Under the pieces are notes generated by a model, which searched no databases, was not told where the DNA came from, and was given only the letters and a program-made list of their open reading frames with translations. From Ketobacter sp964016105 (GTDB taxonomy: Bacteria; Pseudomonadota; Gammaproteobacteria; Pseudomonadales; Ketobacteraceae), in contig CAXHEX010000006.1 in the NCBI GenBank assembly GCA_964016105.1, positions 186,001 to 250,000 on the forward strand: 64,000 nucleotides of DNA, in the 5' to 3' direction. The translations under genes were made by a program, and so were the position numbers. Below are positions 37,081 to 45,882 of this stretch, piece by piece. How positions within the stretch are numbered: the first letter of the stretch is position 1; each line of letters begins with the position of its first letter.

Positions 37081-38439
37081 GTGTTATTTGTGCAGCAAAT
37101 CAACAGTGATCTTATTGACCTGGCCTTAACCGCGGAAGTGCCACCGCAAAAGCTGGTGGTGGCCTTCAGTGGCGGGCTGGATTCCTGTGTGCTTTTGCAT
37201 TTGGTAAAAACCTGGCAGCGTAGCCATTCCCATATTGAGATTCAGGCGCTCCATGTGAATCATCAATTGCAGCCCGATGCGGATCAATGGCAACAACATT
37301 GCCAACAGTTGTGCCAACAGTGGGATATTCCATTCCAAGCGGCGCGGGTGGTGGTGGATACCGCCCAAGCCAGCCTGGAGCAGGCGGCCCGAGAAGCCCG
37401 CTATCGGGTGTTTGAAAAACACCTCAAGCCTAATCAATTGCTGTTGCTGGCCCATCATCGGGATGATCAGGCAGAAACCCTGTTGCAACGGCTGGCCAGG
37501 GGCAGTGGTCCGTTGGGGTTGGGGGCCATGACTACCCTGTCCCAGCGGCGGTCCATGACGTTGGTAAGGCCCCTGTTGGAGTGTGACCGACAACAATTGG
37601 AGCGTTATGCTCGCTGCCATGATCTGCTTTGGGTGGAAGACCCCAGTAACCAGGCGGATCAGCACGAGCGCAACTTTTTACGGAATCAGGTGCTGCCCCT
37701 ATGGCGTCAAAATCGGCCTCAATTAAATGTGGCTTTGGCTCGTAGCGCACGGCTTTGCCGGGAGTCCGTGCAGTTACTGGATGATTTGGCCGCATTGGAT
37801 CTGGGTGACCCCAGGGAAGACGGTGGTTTGGCGGTGGCATGCCTAACTAAGCTAAACCCAGTTCGGCAACATAATCTGTTGCGCTACTGGATTCGACGCC
37901 AGGACCGCAGTTTGCCCAGTGAAGCCATACTCTCCAGAATCATCCCAGAAGTGGTGTTGGCTCAAAAGGATGCTCAGCCTCAGATGGAATGGGGTGAGAT
38001 GCTGTTACGGCGATTTAAGGGCGTGCTTTATGTATTGCCCCGCGGAATAGCCCAATTTACGGCCTTTGAATCCTCGCTATCCAACACCATACTAAGCGGT
38101 GGTGTGGTGGATTGTTCCTATGGACAGCTTGGCTTCTTGGCCACAAAGCAGCCAAGCTGTGAAAGCGTTAGCTTGGGTGTTCAAGCCTGTTCCAGCCAAC
38201 CTTTACGGGTTGGCGGTTACAGAGTGGGAGAAGCAGCTCGCCCCCTGGGGCGTCCAAGCAAGCAGATAAAGCGTTGGTTACAGGATTATCAGGTGCCGCC
38301 GTGGCTGCGGCACCTCTGGCCCGTTCTATACTGTGGTGATCGTGTGGCCGCTGTGCCGGGATTGTTTGTGTGTCAGGATTTTCAGCCCCAGGGGGGCTCA
38401 GACTCGATTCAGCTTAGCTGGCAATGGCGTTTAGGTTGA
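37081..38439 (+). CDS. tilS: tRNA(Ile)-lysidine synthase TilS
   Basis: TilS attaches lysine to C34 of tRNA-Ile(CAU), switching it from Met to Ile decoding. I choose GTG 37081 after AAAAGG; it gives 452 aa. The PP-loop SGGLDSCVLLHLV is near residue 30, HHRDDQAETLLQRLARGSG follows, and the C-terminal TilS domain shows RVGGYRVGEAARPLGRPSKQIKRWLQD. A longer frame starts inside the previous gene at 37033. Confidence 0.94.
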   Translation: MLFVQQINSDLIDLALTAEVPPQKLVVAFSGGLDSCVLLHLVKTWQRSHSHIEIQALHVNHQLQPDADQWQQHCQQLCQQWDIPFQAARVVVDTAQASLEQAAREARYRVFEKHLKPNQLLLLAHHRDDQAETLLQRLARGSGPLGLGAMTTLSQRRSMTLVRPLLECDRQQLERYARCHDLLWVEDPSNQADQHERNFLRNQVLPLWRQNRPQLNVALARSARLCRESVQLLDDLAALDLGDPREDGGLAVACLTKLNPVRQHNLLRYWIRRQDRSLPSEAILSRIIPEVVLAQKDAQPQMEWGEMLLRRFKGVLYVLPRGIAQFTAFESSLSNTILSGGVVDCSYGQLGFLATKQPSCESVSLGVQACSSQPLRVGGYRVGEAARPLGRPSKQIKRWLQDYQVPPWLRHLWPVLYCGDRVAAVPGLFVCQDFQPQGGSDSIQLSWQWRLG

Positions 38440-38450
38440 GTGAGGTTTCG

Positions 38451-38479
38451 TTGAGTCCCAAGATTGAATCGGGTACAAT
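38451..38479 (+). promoter_or_regulatory. Sigma-70-type promoter of pyrG
   Basis: TTGAGT (38451-38456) and TACAAT (38474-38479) are separated by 17 bp, about 95 bp before the pyrG start. The intervening leader contains no obvious C-run attenuator of the Gram-positive type. Confidence 0.65.
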
Positions 38480-38573
38480 TTACGCCCATTCTGAGTAGCG
38501 TGGTTTATTTGGGGGTGAGCCTGCCTCTAGGCCAGATAAGCTTCGATTCCGTTCTCCGTTCACTGGTAAATCG

Positions 38574-40217
38574 ATGACAAAATACATTTTTGTGACGGGG
38601 GGTGTTGTGTCCTCCCTTGGTAAGGGTATCGCAGCAGCCTCGCTGGCCTCAATTCTTGAAGCCCGTGGCCTCAAGGTCTCCATGATGAAGTTAGACCCTT
38701 ACATCAACGTAGACCCGGGCACCATGAGCCCTTATCAGCATGGTGAGGTGTTTGTAACCGAAGATGGCGCAGAAACCGACCTCGATCTGGGTCACTACGA
38801 GCGCTTCATTCGCAACACCATGACCAAGAAGAACAACTTCACTTCGGGTCGAATCTATCAAGACGTTATCGATAAAGAGCGTCGCGGCGATTACCTGGGT
38901 GCCACCGTTCAGGTGATTCCTCACATCACCGATGAGATCAAGAACCGTGTCATCAATAATGATCTGGGTGTGGATGTTTTGCTGGTGGAGATTGGTGGCA
39001 CCGTGGGGGATATTGAATCCCAACCCTTTTTGGAGGCAGTGCGGCAGTTGCGGGTGGAATTAGGCTCCAAAAATTCGGTGTTTATTCACCTCACTCTTGT
39101 GCCATACATCAGCACTGCGGGGGAAACCAAAACCAAGCCCACTCAACACTCGGTTAAAGAACTGCGATCCATTGGTTTGCAGCCCGATGTTTTATTGTGC
39201 CGATCCGACCATAAAATCCCTGATTCATCTCTGGCTAAAATAGCGTTATTTACCAACGTGGAACGACGGGCGGTCATCGGTCTGCAGGATGTGAATACCA
39301 TCTACAAAATCCCTTCGGTGTTACACGCCCAGGGCCTGGATAATTTTGTGGTGGAAAAGTTGGGCCTCGAGTGTGGCGAAGCCGACTTGAGTGAGTGGAC
39401 CGCCGTGGTGGATGCCCAGCTCAATCCCCAGCACGACATTACCATTGCCATGGTGGGGAAATATACTGATCTTGCTGATGCCTATAAATCCCTCAACGAA
39501 TCGTTGCTCCATGCGGGTATTCGCAACCGTACCAAAGTAAATATTGAATACGTTGACTCTGAAGATCTGGAACGGGATGGCGTAGAGGTTCTGGAAAAAT
39601 ATCATGGTATTCTCGTGCCCGGCGGCTTTGGTAAACGGGGAACCGAAGGCAAAATATCTGCAGTGCGATACGCCCGTGAAAACAAGGTACCTTATCTGGG
39701 AATTTGTTTGGGCATGCAAGTGGCCGTTATCGAATATGCCCGTAATATGGCCGGTTTAAGCGATGCCCACAGCACCGAATTTGTGGAGGATACATCCACT
39801 CCGGTGGTGGGATTGATCACGGAATGGCGCGATGAAGATGGCTCCGTTCAACAACGTGACGTGGATTCCGATCTGGGGGGCACCATGCGTTTAGGGGCAC
39901 AAGAGTGTCGTCTGGTGGAAGGCAGTTTGTCCCGCAAAATGTATGACAAAGAAGTGGTGTTCGAACGTCACCGTCATCGTTATGAAGTGAACAACAAGTA
40001 TGTTCCTCAATTGGAAAAGGCCGGTTTAAGGGTAGCGGGTCGTTCTATGGATGGTGGCTTGGTGGAAATGATTGAGGTGGTGGATCACCCTTGGTTTGTG
40101 GCTTGCCAGTTTCATCCAGAATTCACTTCAACACCTCGGGATGGACACGCTTTGTTCTCCGGCTATGTGCAGGCGGCTAAAGCATTTAAAGACGCTAAAG
40201 CCAGTGCTAAGGAATAA
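38574..40217 (+). CDS. pyrG: CTP synthase
   Basis: PyrG aminates UTP to CTP using glutamine and ATP. The 547-aa product has the synthetase domain (FVTGGVVSSLGKGIAAASLASILEARGLKVS, P-loop; GGTVGDIESQPFLEA) and a C-terminal class I glutaminase domain with LGICLGMQ (nucleophile Cys) and FHPEFTS (His-Glu). It starts the pyrG-kdsA-eno-ftsB-ispD-ispF-truD run, the conserved gamma-proteobacterial block. Confidence 0.98.
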   Translation: MTKYIFVTGGVVSSLGKGIAAASLASILEARGLKVSMMKLDPYINVDPGTMSPYQHGEVFVTEDGAETDLDLGHYERFIRNTMTKKNNFTSGRIYQDVIDKERRGDYLGATVQVIPHITDEIKNRVINNDLGVDVLLVEIGGTVGDIESQPFLEAVRQLRVELGSKNSVFIHLTLVPYISTAGETKTKPTQHSVKELRSIGLQPDVLLCRSDHKIPDSSLAKIALFTNVERRAVIGLQDVNTIYKIPSVLHAQGLDNFVVEKLGLECGEADLSEWTAVVDAQLNPQHDITIAMVGKYTDLADAYKSLNESLLHAGIRNRTKVNIEYVDSEDLERDGVEVLEKYHGILVPGGFGKRGTEGKISAVRYARENKVPYLGICLGMQVAVIEYARNMAGLSDAHSTEFVEDTSTPVVGLITEWRDEDGSVQQRDVDSDLGGTMRLGAQECRLVEGSLSRKMYDKEVVFERHRHRYEVNNKYVPQLEKAGLRVAGRSMDGGLVEMIEVVDHPWFVACQFHPEFTSTPRDGHALFSGYVQAAKAFKDAKASAKE

Positions 40218-40222
40218 ATTCA

Positions 40223-41092
40223 ATGAGTAGCTCAGTACAGAAAGTCATTCAATTGACGACCCCAAAAGGGGCCGCGATTAAAATGGGAAATGATCTACCC
40301 TTCGTGTTGTTCGGTGGTATGAATGTATTGGAGTCTCGCGATATGGCCATGACCATCGCGGAAAAATACATTGAGGTAACTGAAAAGCTGGGTATACCCT
40401 ATGTGTTTAAAGCTTCTTTCGATAAGGCCAATCGCTCTTCAGTCAGTTCCTTTCGTGGCCCTGGACTGGATGAAGGATTAAAAATTTTTCAGGAAATTAA
40501 AGCCACCTTTGACGTGCCCATCATCACTGATGTGCACGAGCCCCATCAGGCAAAACCGGTGGCGGAGGTGTGTGACATTATTCAGTTGCCGGCGTTTTTG
40601 TCGCGTCAGACGGACTTAGTGGTGGCCATGGCCCAAACTGGCGCCATAATTAATGTTAAAAAAGCACAGTTTTTGGCACCCAGAGAAATGAAGCACATCA
40701 TTCGCAAATGCGAAGAAGCGGGTAATAGCGAGGTTATTCTGTGTGAGCGCGGGTCCAGTTTCGGCTACAACAATCTGGTTGTGGATATGTTGGGCTTTGG
40801 CATCATGAAGGAATTCGGCAATCCGGTATTTTTTGATGTGACCCACTCGCTGCAAATGCCAGGTGGCCTGGCAGAAGCTGCCGGTGGCCGTCGAGCCCAA
40901 GTGACGGAATTAGCCCTGGCTGGAATGAGCCAAAAACTGGCGGGATTATTTTTAGAAGCTCATCCAGATCCGGATGCGGCTAAATGCGATGGCCCCTGCG
41001 CCCTGCGTTTGCAGATGCTGGAGCCATTCCTGGCTCAGGTTAAAGCGCTGGATGAATTGGTGAAAGGCTTTGAGCCCATTGACACCAAGTAA
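40223..41092 (+). CDS. kdsA: 3-deoxy-8-phosphooctulonate synthase KdsA
   Basis: KdsA condenses phosphoenolpyruvate with arabinose-5-phosphate to KDO-8-phosphate, for the lipopolysaccharide inner core. The 289-aa TIM-barrel protein has FKASFDKANRSSVSSFRGPGLDEGL, TDVHEPHQAKPVAEVCDIIQLPAFLSRQTDL and FDVTHSLQMPGG. The conserved Asn in KANRS marks the metal-independent class; no Cys is at that position. It is 5 bp after pyrG. Confidence 0.96.
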   Translation: MSSSVQKVIQLTTPKGAAIKMGNDLPFVLFGGMNVLESRDMAMTIAEKYIEVTEKLGIPYVFKASFDKANRSSVSSFRGPGLDEGLKIFQEIKATFDVPIITDVHEPHQAKPVAEVCDIIQLPAFLSRQTDLVVAMAQTGAIINVKKAQFLAPREMKHIIRKCEEAGNSEVILCERGSSFGYNNLVVDMLGFGIMKEFGNPVFFDVTHSLQMPGGLAEAAGGRRAQVTELALAGMSQKLAGLFLEAHPDPDAAKCDGPCALRLQMLEPFLAQVKALDELVKGFEPIDTK

Positions 41093-41120
41093 TTAATACT
41101 AATCAAGGAGATTCCTACCC

Positions 41121-42419
41121 ATGTCTAAGATCGCCCAAATACGTGCTCGTGAGGTATTGGATTCCCGCGGTAATCCCACCGTGGAAGCCGATGTGATACT
41201 CGAATCTGGTGCAGCGGGCACCGCCTGCGCACCTTCTGGAGCTTCAACTGGCTCGCGGGAAGCGCTGGAATTAAGGGATGGAGACAAGTCACGCTACCTG
41301 GGTAAAGGGGTACTCAAAGCGGTCAATGCCATCAATACAGAAATTGAAGCGCTGTTAAAAGGCAAAGACGCGTTGGACCAGCGAGCTATCGATAAGATCA
41401 TGATTGACGCTGATGGCACAGAGAATAAATCCAAGTTTGGTGCCAATGCTATTTTGGCTGTTTCCCTTGCTAATGCCAAGGCTGCTGCGGTTCATAACCA
41501 AGTGCCGCTGTTCCAACAAATTAGTGAAATAGCTAATGGTAAGGCGGGGCCCTACAGCATGCCTGTGCCCATGATGAATATTCTTAATGGCGGCGAGCAC
41601 GCCGATAACAATGTAGATATTCAGGAATTCATGATTCAACCCGTCAGTGCGCCCAATTTCGCTGAAGCGCTACGTATGGGTGCAGAGATTTTCCATACCT
41701 TAAAAGGTGTTTTGCAGGCTCGTGGTTTGAACACTGCGGTAGGTGATGAAGGTGGTTTTGCTCCCGACTTGTCATCCAACGAGGAAGCCCTGCAAGTGAT
41801 CGCCGAAGCGGTAGAAAAAGCAGGCTATAAGTTGGGAGAAGATATCACTCTGGCGTTGGACTGTGCTGCCTCTGAGTTTTATAAAGAAGGCAAATACGTG
41901 TTAGCTGGAGATAACAAGACATTGGATTCCGCTGAGTTTGTGGATTACCTTGCGGACCTTTGTAATCGTTATCCCATTATTTCCGTGGAAGACGGTCTCG
42001 ATGAAAGCGATTGGGATGGTTGGAAGATTCTCACTGAGAAATTGGGCGAAAAGGTTCAGCTGGTGGGTGACGACCTGTTTGTTACCAACACCAAGATTTT
42101 GAAGGAAGGCATCGAAAAAAATATTGGTAACAGTATTCTGATTAAGTTCAATCAAATTGGCAGCCTAAGCGAAACCCTGGATGCCATTCAAATGGCGAAA
42201 GACGCTGGTTACACCGCCGTTATTTCCCATCGATCCGGTGAAACTGAAGATGCAACCATTGCTGACCTGGCCGTTGCCACCGCAGCGGGTCAGATCAAGA
42301 CCGGTTCCCTGTGTCGATCAGATCGCATTGCGAAATACAACCAGTTGCTACGTATAGAAGAAGTGATTGGGGACCAGGCTCCCTACAAAGGCAAAGCGGA
42401 ATTCCGCGCTTTCAAATAG
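41121..42419 (+). CDS. eno: Enolase
   Basis: Enolase makes phosphoenolpyruvate from 2-phosphoglycerate and is also a scaffold of the RNA degradosome. The product is 432 aa. It has the N-terminal REVLDSRGNPTVEADV and SGASTGSREALELRD signatures, metal ligands in ALDCAASEFY, SVEDGLDESDW and LVGDDLFVTN, and the catalytic lysine in ILIKFNQIGSLSETL. AGGAG lies 12 bp before the ATG. Confidence 0.98.
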   Translation: MSKIAQIRAREVLDSRGNPTVEADVILESGAAGTACAPSGASTGSREALELRDGDKSRYLGKGVLKAVNAINTEIEALLKGKDALDQRAIDKIMIDADGTENKSKFGANAILAVSLANAKAAAVHNQVPLFQQISEIANGKAGPYSMPVPMMNILNGGEHADNNVDIQEFMIQPVSAPNFAEALRMGAEIFHTLKGVLQARGLNTAVGDEGGFAPDLSSNEEALQVIAEAVEKAGYKLGEDITLALDCAASEFYKEGKYVLAGDNKTLDSAEFVDYLADLCNRYPIISVEDGLDESDWDGWKILTEKLGEKVQLVGDDLFVTNTKILKEGIEKNIGNSILIKFNQIGSLSETLDAIQMAKDAGYTAVISHRSGETEDATIADLAVATAAGQIKTGSLCRSDRIAKYNQLLRIEEVIGDQAPYKGKAEFRAFK

Positions 42420-42426
42420 TGCTACT

Positions 42427-42462
42427 GGTGAGTATTGAGTACTGCACGACTCAATACTCACC
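42427..42462 (+). terminator. Perfect hairpin after eno (no T-run)
   Basis: Fourteen-base arms GGTGAGTATTGAGT (42427-42440) and ACTCAATACTCACC (42449-42462) pair perfectly around an 8-base loop, 8 bp after the eno stop. There is no T-run, so it may partly terminate, or stabilise the eno mRNA 3' end, in a run whose downstream genes are needed at lower level. Confidence 0.5.
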
Positions 42463-42527
42463 CAGCTTGACGAACACAAAATTAAGCCCCATTCTTAGTC
42501 ACATTGTTTCACCCGCGTAATTTGGCT

Positions 42528-42845
42528 ATGACAGATAACGGTAATCCCCATTGGCTCACATTGCCTCGTATTTTATTTTGGGCTTTGATGCTGCTGTTAA
42601 TATTGTTGCAGTTACGTCTTTGGGTGGGTGAGGGCAGTTGGGCCGATGTTATGCGTTTAAATGGTGCCATAGAACGTCAGGATCAACAAAATCATCTGGC
42701 GGCAGAACGGAATAAGCGGCTTCGCGCTGAGGTACAGAATTTAAAATCCGGTACTGATGCGGTAGAAGAGCGAGCCCGCACCCAGCTAGGCATGGTTAAG
42801 GACGACGAAACCTTTTTTCTGATAATCGATGAAGAAGGCCAATAA
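42528..42845 (+). CDS. ftsB: Cell division protein FtsB
   Basis: FtsB is a bitopic divisome protein that forms a complex with FtsL and FtsQ. The start at ATG 42528 gives 105 aa: a short cytoplasmic tail, one membrane helix (ILFWALMLLLILLQLRLWV) and a periplasmic coiled coil (about residues 45-85), then the ERARTQLGMVKDDETFF segment typical of the family. A TTG 24 bp upstream is a less likely start. Confidence 0.92.
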   Translation: MTDNGNPHWLTLPRILFWALMLLLILLQLRLWVGEGSWADVMRLNGAIERQDQQNHLAAERNKRLRAEVQNLKSGTDAVEERARTQLGMVKDDETFFLIIDEEGQ

Positions 42846-42850
42846 CCACT

Positions 42851-43561
42851 GTGACTTATGTTCCTTCCATATGGTGTGTGGTACCTGCGGCCGGGGTTGG
42901 GCGCAGGTTTGGATCGCAAACACCTAAACAGTATCTGAAGATCAATCAGCGGACGGTGATGGAGCACAGCATTAACCGTTTGTTGCAACTCCAGCAGATT
43001 GCTGGCTTGGTGGTGGCAATCAGTGAAGAAGATCATCACCACAAAGCTCTCCATTTTTCTTACTCCGACAAAGTTCATTTTACCCTTGGGGGTGAAGAGC
43101 GTTGTCATTCTGTATTGCATGGTTTGCAATACCTGAGCGCTATTGCCGATGCCAATGATTGGGTTCTGGTGCACGATGTGGCGAGGCCCTGCGTCAGGCC
43201 TGATGATGTGGCTAAATTACTTGAACAAGTGAGTCAGTTTGATGCCTGTGGCGGCATTTTAGCTACACCGGTGCGGGACACCATGAAGCGCTCGGATCAC
43301 CTCAACAACATTGTTGATACGGTAGAAAGGGATCGACTTTGGCACGCACTGACACCCCAGGTTTTTCGGTTGGGTCAGCTCAAAACCGCTTTGCAACAGG
43401 CGTTGGATGATGGCTTTATGGTGACTGACGAAGCCTCCGCCATGGAGCACGCCGGGGAAAAGCCCATTCTGGTGGAAGGCCATGGTGACAATCTCAAAAT
43501 AACCCACCCCCAGGATCTGGAACTGGCGGCGTTGTTTATCACTCAGCAAGAGGAATCTTAA
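42851..43561 (+). CDS. ispD: 2-C-methyl-D-erythritol 4-phosphate cytidylyltransferase IspD
   Basis: IspD links CMP to MEP in the non-mevalonate isoprenoid pathway. The 236-aa product begins after GTG 42851 with VVPAAGVGRRFGSQTPKQYLKI (nucleotide-binding loop), then VHDVARPCVRPDD and TPVRDTMKR. It lies 5 bp after ftsB and 2 bp before ispF, the usual ispDF pair. Confidence 0.96.
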   Translation: MTYVPSIWCVVPAAGVGRRFGSQTPKQYLKINQRTVMEHSINRLLQLQQIAGLVVAISEEDHHHKALHFSYSDKVHFTLGGEERCHSVLHGLQYLSAIADANDWVLVHDVARPCVRPDDVAKLLEQVSQFDACGGILATPVRDTMKRSDHLNNIVDTVERDRLWHALTPQVFRLGQLKTALQQALDDGFMVTDEASAMEHAGEKPILVEGHGDNLKITHPQDLELAALFITQQEES

Positions 43562-43563
43562 GG

Positions 43564-44037
43564 TTGCGTATTGGCCATGGTTTTGATGTACACCGGTTTG
43601 GTGAAGGTGATCACTTGATGCTAGGGGGGGTGCGAATTCCTTTTGATCAAGGTTTTATTGCCCATTCCGATGGTGACGTGGCCCTTCATGCTTTGGCCGA
43701 TGCATTGTTAGGTGCGGCGGCGTTAGGCGATATCGGTAGGCATTTCCCCGATACAGACCCGGATTTTAAAGGTGCCAATAGCCGAGATTTATTGCGCCAT
43801 GTGGTGAGCCTGTTACACCACAAGCAATTTTGCGTGGGTAATGTGGATATCACTATAGTGGCACAGGCACCTAAAATGGCACCTCACATTCCCGCCATGC
43901 GTGCCAATATCGCCGAAGATTTGAACCTTGATTTGGCTTCTGTGAATGTCAAAGCCACCACCACAGAACAGCTGGGTTACACTGGTCGTGGCGAGGGCAT
44001 AGCGGTTCATGCCGTTGCTCTCATCGTGCTTCAGTGA
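43564..44037 (+). CDS. ispF: 2-C-methyl-D-erythritol 2,4-cyclodiphosphate synthase IspF
   Basis: IspF cyclises CDP-ME-2-phosphate to MEcPP. The 157-aa product (TTG start 43564) has IGHGFDVHRFGEGD with the zinc-binding Asp-His pair, AHSDGDVALHALADALLGA, and KATTTEQLGYTGRGEGIA. It overlaps truD by 4 bp. Confidence 0.96.
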   Translation: MRIGHGFDVHRFGEGDHLMLGGVRIPFDQGFIAHSDGDVALHALADALLGAAALGDIGRHFPDTDPDFKGANSRDLLRHVVSLLHHKQFCVGNVDITIVAQAPKMAPHIPAMRANIAEDLNLDLASVNVKATTTEQLGYTGRGEGIAVHAVALIVLQ

Positions 44038-45053
44038 GTGCTTTGCACGGCGAACTACCGGCTCTGGGGTTTGAGTTTGCTCCCCATGGGCTGGGACGGC
44101 CGCAAGCCACTGGGCTGTTCAAATCAAAGCCTGAGGATTTCATCGTAGAAGAAATACTGGGGTTTGAGCCCAGCGGAAGCGGCGAGCATCTTTTTTTACT
44201 GTTGCAAACTGACGATCACAATACCACTTACACACAAAAGTGCCTGGCGCGACATTTCACCGTGGCGAAAAAAAACGTCAGTTATTCCGGGTTGAAGGAT
44301 CGTCGCGGGCTTACCAGCCAATGGTTCTCAGTGCATCTGCCCGGTCAGGATATTGAGCCGGATGCTGAAGCCCTGGCCAAGCAAGGTATTGGTTTGTTGA
44401 GGTACCAACGCCACAACAAAAAACTGCGTATTGGCACCCATCAACTCAACGGCTTTCGGATTACCTTGCGGGGTGTCACTGACCCCCAAAGCCTCACTGC
44501 GCGTTTAAGCGTGGTTGCCGAGCAGGGGGTGCCCAATTATTTTGGCGCTCAACGTTTTGGGCATAATGGCGCTAACCTTGAAACCGTGCTGGCCTGGGCT
44601 GATAAGCAGGCTTTGCCTGACGCCAGGCAAGAACGCAGTCGATTGCTGTCTGTGCTGAGAGCTTGGGTATTCAATGGCCGGCTTGCTCAGCGCGTGGCAG
44701 AGCAAAGTTGGAATTGTTGGTGTGATAGGGATGTGATCATGTTGGCAGGAAGCCAAAGCTACTTCCAACAGAATTGGGATTCGGATTTGCAAAAACGATT
44801 CCTCCAAGGTGATATTCATCTTGCAGGTTGGCTGCCGGGAGAGCAGGATTATGGGCCAGCGGGAGAGGACTTGGGGCAGCTGCTGTCTCTGGCTAGAATG
44901 TCACCTGAGCCTCGACCATGGCGATTGTTACCCACCAATCTAGGTTATAGCGTCCAAGATGACCGGGTTGAGATTCAGTTTCAACTGCCCAAGGGCGGTT
45001 ACGCCACCAGCTTGTTGAGAGAAGTGGTTAATTTGTCCGAGCCAGCTAACTAA
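44034..45053 (+). CDS. truD: tRNA pseudouridine(13) synthase TruD
   Basis: TruD converts U13 of tRNA-Glu to pseudouridine. The 339-aa product starts at GTG 44034 inside the ispF stop (GTGA). It has GLKDRRGLTSQWFSV with the catalytic Asp, and NYFGAQRFGHNGANLE, the TruD signature, at about residue 165. In Pseudomonas surE follows; here surE is absent and pcm follows after 145 bp with no clear gene between. Confidence 0.95.
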   Translation: MSALHGELPALGFEFAPHGLGRPQATGLFKSKPEDFIVEEILGFEPSGSGEHLFLLLQTDDHNTTYTQKCLARHFTVAKKNVSYSGLKDRRGLTSQWFSVHLPGQDIEPDAEALAKQGIGLLRYQRHNKKLRIGTHQLNGFRITLRGVTDPQSLTARLSVVAEQGVPNYFGAQRFGHNGANLETVLAWADKQALPDARQERSRLLSVLRAWVFNGRLAQRVAEQSWNCWCDRDVIMLAGSQSYFQQNWDSDLQKRFLQGDIHLAGWLPGEQDYGPAGEDLGQLLSLARMSPEPRPWRLLPTNLGYSVQDDRVEIQFQLPKGGYATSLLREVVNLSEPAN

Positions 45054-45198
45054 TTCTCAACTATTTCAACTTCTTACTCGCTCAATCGAGAACCTTCTTT
45101 TACAATGAAACAATGCGTGGAATTGAAGGCGCTTGAACAACAAAAACAGTGGTTAGCTGCTTGGTGTGAGTGTTTTTTAACAGATGAGGAACTATGGG

Positions 45199-45858
45199 GT
45201 GAACGAATCCAGACTGTCGGGTATTGGCATGACTTCCCAACGAACCCGCGAAAGATTGATAGGGCGATTGCAAGATCAAGGTATTCGGGACCTGCAGGTG
45301 TTGGACGCCATTCGCAATACGCCAAGACATCTATTCGTAGATGAAGCTTTGGCTCACCGGGCCTACGAAGACACCGCGCTTCCCATCGGCCATTCCCAGA
45401 CCATCTCTCAGCCTTATATCGTTGCTCACATGACAGAGTTGCTGTTAGAAGGCGGTCCACTCAATAGAGTACTGGAGATCGGTACTGGCTCCGGCTATCA
45501 AACCGCCATTTTATCCAGCTTTGCGCAAGAGGTATATTCCCTGGAACGCATTAAAGCGCTACAGGAAAAAGCGCGCGACCGGCTGCGACAACTGAAGATC
45601 CGTAATGTGTTGTTTCGCTACGGCGACGGCAGTGTGGGCTGGCAAGATAAAGCGCCATTCGACGGCATATTGGCCGCGGCTGCACCTGCGGATATTCCCA
45701 ATCAATTGTTGGATCAGCTTGCCGTAGGGGGGCGTCTACTGATTCCGGTGGGCGAAGGTAACCAGAAACTCTACCGCATCACCCGTACCGAAACAGGTTT
45801 CGAGAAAGAATTTATCGAAGACGTTAGATTTGTGCCTTTTCGATCCGGTATCCGTTAA
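45199..45858 (+). CDS. pcm: Protein-L-isoaspartate O-methyltransferase Pcm
   Basis: Pcm methylates isoaspartyl residues with SAM to start repair of aged proteins. I choose GTG 45199 because GAGGAA ends 8 bp before it and the product (MNESRLSGIGMTSQRTRERL) has the family N-terminus; ATG 45184 and ATG 45229 are alternatives. The 219-aa product has RNTPRHLFVDEALAHRAYEDTALPIGHSQTISQP and the SAM motif VLEIGTGSGYQTAIL. Its place before nlpD-rpoS is conserved. Confidence 0.94.
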   Translation: MNESRLSGIGMTSQRTRERLIGRLQDQGIRDLQVLDAIRNTPRHLFVDEALAHRAYEDTALPIGHSQTISQPYIVAHMTELLLEGGPLNRVLEIGTGSGYQTAILSSFAQEVYSLERIKALQEKARDRLRQLKIRNVLFRYGDGSVGWQDKAPFDGILAAAAPADIPNQLLDQLAVGGRLLIPVGEGNQKLYRITRTETGFEKEFIEDVRFVPFRSGIR

Positions 45859-45882
45859 GTCCAGATAACAGGAATAGCAGTA

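Noticed and set aside
45105..45344. A 79-codon frame between truD and pcm
   Set aside because: It runs well into pcm in another frame and resembles no surE or other family; no ribosome site.
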